Positions 1 to 5,618 of a DNA stretch of 8,643 nt are shown piece by piece. The notes beneath the pieces are model-generated. The model was not told the DNA's origin. It saw nothing but the letters and a program-made list of their open reading frames with translations, and searched no databases. Source of the DNA: Flavobacteriaceae bacterium (GTDB taxonomy: Bacteria > Bacteroidota > Bacteroidia > Flavobacteriales > Flavobacteriaceae); the NCBI GenBank assembly GCA_030625995.1, contig DAOUPU010000096.1:1-8643 (forward strand), written 5' to 3'. The translations under genes were made by a program, and so were the position numbers. Position 1 is the first letter of the stretch, and each line of letters begins with the position of its first letter.

Positions 1-915
1 GCAACCATCGGCATATGTATATGTAATCTTTCTCCATGTCCCAACGGCATCATAATGCTGTTCCGGTGCATCTACTTCTACTTTTACCGGACTTGTATTG
101 TCCTTACCTAAGAAATATTGTACAGGATCAATATAATGCTGACCCATATCTCCTAAACCACCTCCATCATAATCCCAGTAGCCTCTGAAGGTTGCATGAG
201 TTCTGTGGATATTATAAGGTTTTTCCGGTGCAGGTCCCAGCCACATATTATAATCCAGATTGCTCGGAACAGCCTGTGGCATCAGGTTCTCTTTTCCAAC
301 CCAATAGAATTTCCAATTGAATCCGGTGACACCGCTAATTGTAACCTTCAATGGCCAGCCTAAAACGCCGCTTTCAACAACTTTTTTTATTTTCTTAACA
401 GGAGTTCCCATTCCATAAAAATTAGATTTGAACCGGAACCAGGTATTCAACCTAAACATTTTTCCGTGAACTTTCATCGCTTCTACCACTCTCTTTCCTT
501 CGCCAATAGTTCTTGTCATTGGTTTTTCACACCAAACATCTTTCCCTGCTTCTGCTGCCATGACAGACATGATCCCGTGCCAATGTGGAGGTGTTGCTAT
601 ATGAATTATATCAATATCCGGTCTCTGCAATACTTCACGGAAATCATGATAGCCTTTAACATCATTACCAACTTTTTTAAGCGTATTGGATAAATGATCG
701 CTATCTACGTCACAAATGGCCAGTAGTTTGGTGCCTTCATAAGTTAAATGACCTTGACCCATGCCACCTACTCCTATAACCGCTTTTGTGAGTTGATCAC
801 TTGGCGCTAAAAAGTTTGTTCCTCCCATCACATGCCTCGGTATTATAGAAATTCCCGCCGTTATTGCAATAGTTTTTTTTACAAAATCCCTTCTATTAGA
901 TGATTTTTTATTCAT
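1..915 (-). CDS. Tat-exported Gfo/Idh/MocA-family oxidoreductase, 3' end cut by window edge
   Basis: The gene reads from ATG at 915 leftwards for 305 codons without a stop and leaves the window, so the C-terminus is missing. Residues 7-14 (NRRDFVKK), followed by a mildly hydrophobic stretch, form a twin-arginine signal, so the protein is probably exported folded, with its cofactor bound. The Rossmann glycine motif GVGGMGQGH lies at 48-56, the family hallmark EKP at 130-132, and the C-terminal-domain motif GDMGQHYID at 255-263, in which His260 is the probable catalytic histidine. These enzymes are NAD(P)-dependent dehydrogenases acting on sugars, inositols or related polyols; the substrate cannot be read from the sequence. 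The start is supported by the Tat signal directly after it. It follows the nucleotidyltransferase gene on the same strand after 126 bases, too far to assume co-transcription, and a perfect dyad lies between them. Family call is firm; exact activity is open. Confidence 0.93.
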   Translation of the reverse strand, partial: MNKKSSNRRDFVKKTIAITAGISIIPRHVMGGTNFLAPSDQLTKAVIGVGGMGQGHLTYEGTKLLAICDVDSDHLSNTLKKVGNDVKGYHDFREVLQRPDIDIIHIATPPHWHGIMSVMAAEAGKDVWCEKPMTRTIGEGKRVVEAMKVHGKMFRLNTWFRFKSNFYGMGTPVKKIKKVVESGVLGWPLKVTISGVTGFNWKFYWVGKENLMPQAVPSNLDYNMWLGPAPEKPYNIHRTHATFRGYWDYDGGGLGDMGQHYIDPVQYFLGKDNTSPVKVEVDAPEQHYDAVGTWRKITYTYADGC

Positions 916-936
916 GGTAAATTAAGTGATTTAATG

Positions 937-953
937 TTTTCGAAATTCGAAAA
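937..953. promoter_or_regulatory. Perfect 17-bp dyad upstream of the Tat oxidoreductase
   Basis: The sequence TTTTCGAAATTCGAAAA is a perfect inverted repeat with 8-base arms around one central base. It lies 22-38 bases upstream of the oxidoreductase start at 915. One-base spacing cannot form a normal RNA hairpin, so an operator for a dimeric repressor or activator is more likely than a terminator. The rest of the 916-1041 gap holds a 12-bp AATTGATCAATT palindrome (1003-1014) and a minus-strand T9 run (987-995), which might be a weak end for the upstream transcript. No good TAnnTTTG promoter was found in the gap. Function is inferred from symmetry and position only. Confidence 0.35.
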
Positions 954-1041
954 ATAAGAGTTTAAAAAATTTTTAGTAAATATCGTAAAAAAAAACAATA
1001 TTAATTGATCAATTTATAATGGCATTTTAGCTTACTATTAA

Positions 1042-1656
1042 TCATTCCTTGCCATATTTCTCATATAATGATGCATAAGTATCCATGGTGTCAATATCAA
1101 TAGTATTATCACCAATATTTAGGCTTAGAATTTCTTCTGAATTGCTGCCTAATATTTTTCTTGCCCCATAATCTTTATCTAATTTTGAAAGCGCATTAAA
1201 ATGTTTTGAGGCAAACATTGCCGGTACTCCTGCCCTATTATTTATTTGCGTGGATATTATAGTTTTATTATTTTTAAAAATACTATCTATCAACATATTA
1301 TAATGCTTTGAGTCAATTAAAGGTTGATCAGATAATGCGATTATAACAGCATCAAAATGTAGGGATTTTTCATAAAAATTTTGTATAGCATATGCTATAG
1401 AAGTGCCCATACCATTCTGCCAATTTCCGTTCCTGATTATGGTTATATCATAGCCGGAGATCTTATTAATTACGGATTTAGCATTTGCTCCAACAACAAC
1501 AAAAACTTCATCTATTTTTGAAGCTGTGCCTTGTTCTATTACATGTCCTAATAATGTTGTATTCTTCCAGGGTAGATTTTGTTTTATAGCTCCCATACGA
1601 TTTGATTCTCCGGCTGCCAGGATAATCATTGCGGTATTAGTGTGCTTAACTTTCAT
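1042..1656 (-). CDS. MobA/MocA-like nucleotidyltransferase (probable molybdenum cofactor cytidylyltransferase)
   Basis: The 204-residue protein shows the nucleotidyltransferase signature of the MobA/MocA group: LAAGESNRMGAIKQNLPW at 13-30 (nucleotide-binding loop with the conserved Arg and Lys), NWQNGMGTSI at 78-87, LSDQP at 108-112 (the metal- and nucleotide-binding Asp), GVPAMF at 143-148, and DYGARKIL at 162-169, ending in a DIDT stretch at 188-191. The LPW motif and the XdhC partner favour the CTP:molybdopterin cytidylyltransferase (MocA) subgroup over GTP-using MobA. The product would be the cytosine-dinucleotide cofactor of xanthine-dehydrogenase-type enzymes. Length matches the family (about 200 residues). 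A TTG codon at 1659 would add one residue, but the adjacent ATG at 1656 is preferred. Only three bases separate it from the xdhC stop, so the two are almost certainly one operon. Cytosolic. Confidence 0.88.
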   Translation of the reverse strand: MKVKHTNTAMIILAAGESNRMGAIKQNLPWKNTTLLGHVIEQGTASKIDEVFVVVGANAKSVINKISGYDITIIRNGNWQNGMGTSIAYAIQNFYEKSLHFDAVIIALSDQPLIDSKHYNMLIDSIFKNNKTIISTQINNRAGVPAMFASKHFNALSKLDKDYGARKILGSNSEEILSLNIGDNTIDIDTMDTYASLYEKYGKE

Positions 1657-1659
1657 CAA

Positions 1660-2697
1660 TTATAAAGAAATATCTAAATGGATCTTCCCGATCTTGTCCT
1701 TCAATGATTTAGGTTCTTGTTTTCTTAAGACTGAAAGTATCTCTGAACAAATAGATAAAGAAATTTCCTGCGGTGTTTCTGCACCAATATTAATCCCCGT
1801 AGGCCCGTAAATTACATCAAAAAATTCCTCTCTAACAGAGGGATTGCTCTCAATGAATTCATTAAGAAGTCTTTCTCGTCTTTTTGCAGGGCCCAGTAAT
1901 CCAAGATAAATTGGTCTGCTGTCTTTCAGGGTAGTTAAAAATTTTAGATCTTTTACATAGCTATGTGTCATTAACACCACTGCGGTTTGTTCGTTGATCT
2001 TACTAAGATCTATGGATTCCGGTGAAATGGCCAGGAGTTCATGTGCCCCTGGAAAATCTTCCAAATTCTGAGGGTCGGATGGGCTGGTTACCACAATTAC
2101 TTCCCAGCCAAGAAGCGATGCAAATAATGTCAGTTGTACGGCGTCGTGTTCTGCTCCGACAATAATTAATTTAAAACACGGCTCTAATTTTTGACTAAAT
2201 CGCTCTAAATCATCACTAATTATTAATTTATTTTTAACTTTTTTATTGAACAGGAAAGGTTCTTTGTTGTTAAAAGATATACTTGATCCCAAGTACTCAC
2301 CGCTTCTGAGCGTTTTGGAAAAATAACTTGTGATCTCAAACGATTTTCTTTCTTCCAAAGTTTTTTCAAAAGAAGTCAACATTTCCTTATTGGGATCAAA
2401 AGGTTCGATCAGGATGTATAAAAGCCCTTCACAGCCCAATTTATATCTTCCATCATAGGTCATCATTTTAGGAATACCGGTTTTGAACACGGTGGCAGAT
2501 TGTCTCAAAATTTCCTTTTCAACACATCCACCGCTTACGGCTCCCACCATTTGTCCATTAGACGTAAGTAGCATACGAACTCCCGGCCTGCGATAGGAAG
2601 ATCCTTTCAAGGCAACCACAGTAGCAATCACCGATTTTAATCCTATTTTATTAGCGCTTAAATAAGCATGAATTAATTCCTTAAACTCGTGCGTCAT
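1660..2697 (-). CDS. xdhC: XdhC/CoxI-family molybdenum cofactor insertion protein
   Basis: This 345-residue protein has both domains of full-length XdhC/CoxI proteins. The N-terminal domain carries GSSYRRPGVRML (32-43), GAVSGGCVE (52-60, conserved Cys58) and LGCEG (87-91, Cys89). A variable linker runs to about 170. The C-terminal Rossmann domain has its glycine turn in LIIVGAEHDAV (177-187), then MTHSY (243-247), LGLLGPAKRRERLL (265-278) and GPTGINIGAETPQEIS (298-313). In studied relatives, XdhC binds the molybdenum cofactor, promotes its sulfuration and hands it to a xanthine-dehydrogenase-type apoenzyme. The first glycine turn is atypical, with Ala-Glu-His where other Rossmann folds often have Gly-x-Gly, as is common in this family. 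The ATG at 2697 is preceded by a weak purine stretch only. It is the first gene of a two-gene unit with the nucleotidyltransferase. No molybdoenzyme gene lies beside it in this window. Confidence 0.92.
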   Translation of the reverse strand: MTHEFKELIHAYLSANKIGLKSVIATVVALKGSSYRRPGVRMLLTSNGQMVGAVSGGCVEKEILRQSATVFKTGIPKMMTYDGRYKLGCEGLLYILIEPFDPNKEMLTSFEKTLEERKSFEITSYFSKTLRSGEYLGSSISFNNKEPFLFNKKVKNKLIISDDLERFSQKLEPCFKLIIVGAEHDAVQLTLFASLLGWEVIVVTSPSDPQNLEDFPGAHELLAISPESIDLSKINEQTAVVLMTHSYVKDLKFLTTLKDSRPIYLGLLGPAKRRERLLNEFIESNPSVREEFFDVIYGPTGINIGAETPQEISLSICSEILSVLRKQEPKSLKDKIGKIHLDISL

Positions 2698-2805
2698 CTT
2701 ACTTTAATGATTTTATAATATGTTGATGTACAACTCAATATGATTTTTTACCAATACTATACATTTAGGTTATAAATATTCTCATATTCTATTAAATGTC
2801 TCCTT

Positions 2806-2813
2806 CAAATATA
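2806..2813 (-). promoter_or_regulatory. Candidate Bacteroidota -7 promoter element for the xdhC pair
   Basis: Read on the minus strand this is TATATTTG, an exact match to the Bacteroidota -7 consensus TAnnTTTG. It lies about 110 bases upstream of the xdhC start, leaving a leader of roughly 100 bases. No clean TTTG sits at the expected -33 distance (TTTC/AAAG-like sequence is found instead), so only half of the promoter is well supported. Confidence 0.4.
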
Positions 2814-2860
2814 AGAAACTTTGAATGAAACTTTGGCTAAACTGGCTCTTCTTCTGCTAT

Positions 2861-3297
2861 TTATTTATTTTCAACAAATTGAAAATACTTTTTAAGAATT
2901 GATTCCTGTGAAAAAAAAGTGTTCTGCGATGATATAATTAGAGGAAAATATACCTCACCGAGTTTTTCTAGTGGAGTTTTAATGCTTATCAAAGTCAAAT
3001 AGGAGTCCTGTGGCGCATGATCTTCATTTTTCCGGGTGTATTAAGATTTTTGATAAAAAGTCACGCTAAGTCTCTAAAAACGGTGTCAAATCCCATTTTG
3101 AGAGCATAAAAATCTGTCGCCAAACTCTTTGTGTTATAGCTAACCAAATCTGTAGAATTATCCAGGCTTAAGATTTGTGGCTGTATTAAATCAACACATT
3201 CACATTTGTTATTGGAACATGATTTTTTTAGTGTTATAAAGCTAATGCTTAAGTTGTATCGTGAATTAAATGGAACTCTAAAATATAATTTGTTTCT
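2861..3297 (-). pseudogene. Possible decayed protein-coding gene, unrecognised
   Basis: Two open stretches follow each other on the minus strand in different frames. The first runs from 3297 to a TGA at 3061-3063 (78 residues, starting after a stop, with no ATG until residue 68) and ends in MGFDTVFRDLA. The second runs from 3040 to a TAA at 2861-2863 (59 residues) and contains YLTLISIKTPLEKLG and ends in QFVENK. Joining them would need one nonsense repair and one frameshift near 3040-3060. Their amino-acid mix looks protein-like (alternating hydrophobics, charged helix-like segments), and the end falls just before the candidate xdhC promoter. I recognise no family. In DNA this AT-rich, open stretches of about 80 and 60 codons are not improbable by chance, and there is no start codon, so this remains a weak call. 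Confidence 0.25.
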
Positions 3298-3326
3298 TTA
3301 TGCCTTACTAATTAAAAAATTTCAAG

Positions 3327-4664
3327 ATGAATAATACTAGATATTGGTCTGTAGTCGTTGCTGTTGCAGGTTTTTTGTTTGGATTTGACACAGTGGTTAT
3401 TTCCGGAGCAAATGAGCCAATAAAAGAATTGTGGAATACTACACCCCTATTTCACGGTACTTTTATCATGTCAATGGCCTTATGGGGCACTGTTATAGGA
3501 GCCTTATTAGGTGGAATACCGGCAGATAAATTTGGGCGTAAAAAAACGCTCTTTTGGATTGGAATATTATTTTTACTTTCGGCATTGGGCTCCGCTTTGG
3601 CACCGGGACAATATTCGTTTTCATTTTTTAGATTTATAGGTGGTGTTGGTGTTGGTGCATCATCTGTGGTTGCGCCCATGTATATAGCAGAAATTTCGAA
3701 CTCCCAGAACAGAGGTAAGCTGGTGGCTTTATATCAGTTCAATATTGTTTTCGGAATTTTTATCGCTTATTTTTCTAATTATTTTTTAGATGGGTTTGGA
3801 GGAGTAAATGACTGGCGTTGGATGCTGGGTGTAGAGGCCATACCCGCATTAATCTACTCTGTAATGGTCTTAGGCGTTCCAAATAGCCCAAGATGGCTGG
3901 CATTAAAAAAAGGGGATGATCAAGGAGCTTTAAGGGTTTTAAAAATGATGTATAACGAAGACGATGCAACAAGACACTTAAAAGAAATTAAAGCAGAGCT
4001 TGGTAAAACGGTTAAAGCAACAAAAAGTGTATTTTCGAGAATGTACAGTTTTCCCTTGTTATTGGCTTTTTTAATAGCGTTTTTCAATCAGCTGTCAGGA
4101 ATTAACTTTTTACTGTACTATGCACCGGAAATATTGGAAAAAGCTGGAATTAGCAATGGTCTGTTGGCTTCTATTTTGATAGGGTTTGCAAATTTGGTAT
4201 TTACAATTATTGGCATGCAATTGATCGATAAACTGGGAAGAAGGCAGTTGCTTATCATTGGCTCTATTGGGTATATTGTGAGTTTACTCACAGTTGCCTG
4301 GGCATTTAAAACTGGTGCAAGTGATGTAATTTTGTTGACTTTTATTGTGGTTTTTGTCGCTTCACATGCTATTGGACAAGGTGCTGTTATTTGGGTGTTT
4401 ATTTCAGAGATCTTTCCAAATCAGGTCCGTGCACAGGGTAATTCCTTTGGATGTAGTGTCCATTGGGTCCTTGCAGCCTCGATTACACTTATAACACCTG
4501 TATTCTTGGATGAGAAAGCAGGAATATTTAAAGATAATCCATGGCCCATATTTGCATTTTTTGCAGGCATGATGGTATTGCAATTGTTATTTGCCTTATT
4601 CTTAATGCCGGAAACTAAGGGACTTTCTCTGGAAGAATTAAAAAAGAAATTAGTCAAGGAATAA
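3327..4664 (+). CDS. MFS sugar transporter, sugar-porter subfamily
   Basis: The 445-residue inner-membrane protein has the hallmarks of the sugar porter (XylE/GLUT-like) subfamily: GFLFGFDTVVISGA in TM1 (15-28), ADKFGRKK in the TM2-3 loop (66-73), FFRFIGGVGVG (100-110), PMYIAEIS (117-124), NRGK (128-131), PNSPRWL (185-191), NQLSGINFLLYYAP (254-267), DKLGRR (301-306), WVFISEIFP (356-364) with RAQG (368-371), and PETKG near the C-terminus (428-432). Hydrophobic blocks fit twelve helices with a central cytoplasmic loop at about 190-238. The QLSGIN segment corresponds to the sugar-contacting TM7 motif; the first of the two usual glutamines is Asn254. It should import a monosaccharide or small sugar by proton symport, as relatives do. 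Its stop codon touches the start of the kinase gene, so import and phosphorylation are coupled in one operon. The substrate is not determined; fructose is a reasonable guess from the kinase. Confidence 0.94.
   Translation: MNNTRYWSVVVAVAGFLFGFDTVVISGANEPIKELWNTTPLFHGTFIMSMALWGTVIGALLGGIPADKFGRKKTLFWIGILFLLSALGSALAPGQYSFSFFRFIGGVGVGASSVVAPMYIAEISNSQNRGKLVALYQFNIVFGIFIAYFSNYFLDGFGGVNDWRWMLGVEAIPALIYSVMVLGVPNSPRWLALKKGDDQGALRVLKMMYNEDDATRHLKEIKAELGKTVKATKSVFSRMYSFPLLLAFLIAFFNQLSGINFLLYYAPEILEKAGISNGLLASILIGFANLVFTIIGMQLIDKLGRRQLLIIGSIGYIVSLLTVAWAFKTGASDVILLTFIVVFVASHAIGQGAVIWVFISEIFPNQVRAQGNSFGCSVHWVLAASITLITPVFLDEKAGIFKDNPWPIFAFFAGMMVLQLLFALFLMPETKGLSLEELKKKLVKE
4656..4660 (+). promoter_or_regulatory. 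Shine-Dalgarno-like AAGGA inside the transporter's end, for the kinase gene
   Basis: AAGGA lies within the last codons of the MFS gene, four bases before the kinase ATG at 4665. The two genes share no bases, but the stop TAA (4662-4664) and the ATG are contiguous. This favours translational coupling and supports the ATG at 4665 as the kinase start. Confidence 0.45.
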
Positions 4665-5549
4665 ATGGGTTTAAGAGCAGTTTGTTTTGGGGAGGTCTTA
4701 TGGGATGTATTCCCTACACATAAGAAAATAGGTGGCGCACCTCTAAATGTTGCTTTACGTCTACAAAGCTTGGGGTTAAACACGAACATCATAAGTAAAG
4801 TAGGTAAAGATAGCAATGGTGCTCTTTTAGTTGATTACATTCGGGAAAATAAAGTGTCTGCGGACTATATTCAGAAAGACGCAACACATGAAACAGGTAA
4901 AGTAACGGTGTTGTTGGATCAGGACGGATCTGCCACTTACGAGATAAATCATCCGGTTGCCTGGGATAAAATTGAACTAACCATTGGTTTGCAAAAACTT
5001 GTTTTAAATGCTGATATTTTTGTTTTTGGTAGCTTGTCTTGTAGAGATAGTGTATCGCGAACAACACTTTATGAATTGGTAAAGCTTTCAAAATTTAGTG
5101 TATTTGATGTCAATCTTCGTGCACCAAATTACACACAAAAAGTCCTTTTTGATCTAATGAATATATCCAATTTCATAAAATTTAATGATGAAGAAATTAT
5201 TGAGATATCAGAATATAATAAATTAAAATACAATTCATTAGAAGAAAATATAAAGGCAATATCTCAATTTACTAACACAGATCAAATATGTGTAACCCGT
5301 GGTGCCGATGGCGCTGTGCTATACTTAAACGATAAATTCTATTATAATAATGGGATACAAGTAAAAGTGATAGATACTGTTGGAGCTGGTGATTCATTTT
5401 TAGCAGCTTTAATCAGCAAATTATTAAATAAAGAAGACCCTCAAAGAGCACTTGATTATGCCTGTGCTATTGGGTCGTTAGTTGCTGCTAAGGAAGGTGC
5501 AAACGCAGTGATCAGTGAGGAAGAAATTAAAAGTATGCTTTCCTTATAA
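4665..5549 (+). CDS. PfkB-family carbohydrate kinase, fructokinase-like
   Basis: The 294-residue protein has the ribokinase/PfkB fold signatures at normal length (about 300). The N-terminal FGEVLWDVFP (8-17) and GGAPLNVALRLQSLG (23-37) match signature 1, with Asp14 and the GG dipeptide in the substrate pocket; KVGKDSNG follows at 45-52. DVNLRAP at 148-154 is the D-x-N-x-R motif typical of fructokinases, TRGADGAVLY (211-220) precedes the nucleotide site, and DTVGAGDSF (237-245) is signature 2 with the catalytic base Asp243 and the anion hole. It would phosphorylate a ketose or similar sugar with ATP in the cytosol; the GEVLWDVFP and GGAPLNVA wording is most like bacterial fructokinases, so D-fructose is the leading candidate, though other sugars are possible. 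It abuts the sugar porter, whose product it should trap. It faces the outer-membrane protein gene tail to tail; the 69-base gap shows no clear terminator hairpin. Confidence 0.92.
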   Translation: MGLRAVCFGEVLWDVFPTHKKIGGAPLNVALRLQSLGLNTNIISKVGKDSNGALLVDYIRENKVSADYIQKDATHETGKVTVLLDQDGSATYEINHPVAWDKIELTIGLQKLVLNADIFVFGSLSCRDSVSRTTLYELVKLSKFSVFDVNLRAPNYTQKVLFDLMNISNFIKFNDEEIIEISEYNKLKYNSLEENIKAISQFTNTDQICVTRGADGAVLYLNDKFYYNNGIQVKVIDTVGAGDSFLAALISKLLNKEDPQRALDYACAIGSLVAAKEGANAVISEEEIKSMLSL

Positions 5550-5618
5550 AGTTGAACATATCAGGATTTAAAAGGAATATTAGGACTTATTTAGGCTCAA
5601 AGATCTTGTAATTTAAAA

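Larger units (their letters stand above)
2698..3326. other. 629-base intergenic region between divergent xdhC and MFS genes
   Basis: This AT-rich stretch has no intact gene with a start codon and recognisable motifs. The left part (about 2698-2860) should hold the promoter and leader of the minus-strand xdhC pair. The middle and right part (2861-3297) contains two long open stretches on the minus strand, listed separately as a possible decayed gene. Just before the MFS gene, TATAATTTG at 3284-3292 resembles a -7 element but has one base less than TAnnTTTG and no well-spaced -33 TTTG, so it is only a weak candidate promoter for the transporter. A gapped direct repeat (GTGTTATA, then GCTAA) occurs at 3131-3143 and 3231-3245, and a CAAATCT/AGATTTG inverted repeat at 3145-3177; both may be chance in such AT-rich DNA. 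Confidence 0.6.

Noticed and set aside
466..693. 75-codon plus-strand open frame
   Set aside because: It is antisense to the Tat oxidoreductase region encoding the EKP motif; Cys/His/Phe-rich translation typical of a shadow frame.
987..1014. AATTGATCAATT palindrome followed on the minus strand by a T9 run as a terminator after the nucleotidyltransferase gene
   Set aside because: The stem is AT-rich, has no room for a loop and is separated from the T run; too weak to call a rho-independent terminator.
1526..1810. 94-codon plus-strand open frame over the nucleotidyltransferase/xdhC junction
   Set aside because: It overlaps the conserved N-terminal motif of one gene and the C-terminal motif of the other on the opposite strand; no independent support.
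2765..2805. AAGGAG followed by a seven-codon mini-ORF (MRIFIT) in the xdhC leader, a possible leader peptide
   Set aside because: The AAGGAG lies directly after the candidate -7 element and so probably upstream of the transcript start, its distance to the ATG is long, and Bacteroidota rarely rely on strong Shine-Dalgarno sites.
3145..3177. CAAATCT/AGATTTG inverted repeat with a 19-base loop
   Set aside because: Seven-base arms with a long loop are expected by chance in a gap of this size and composition.
3131..3245. Gapped direct repeat GTGTTATA..GCTAA exactly 100 bases apart
   Set aside because: Short, interrupted by a two-base insertion, in AT-rich DNA and only two copies; not enough to call an element.
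4421..4816. 131-codon minus-strand open frame across the transporter/kinase junction
   Set aside because: It is antisense to two strongly supported genes and shows no domain motif; its composition is explained by the codons of the plus-strand genes.
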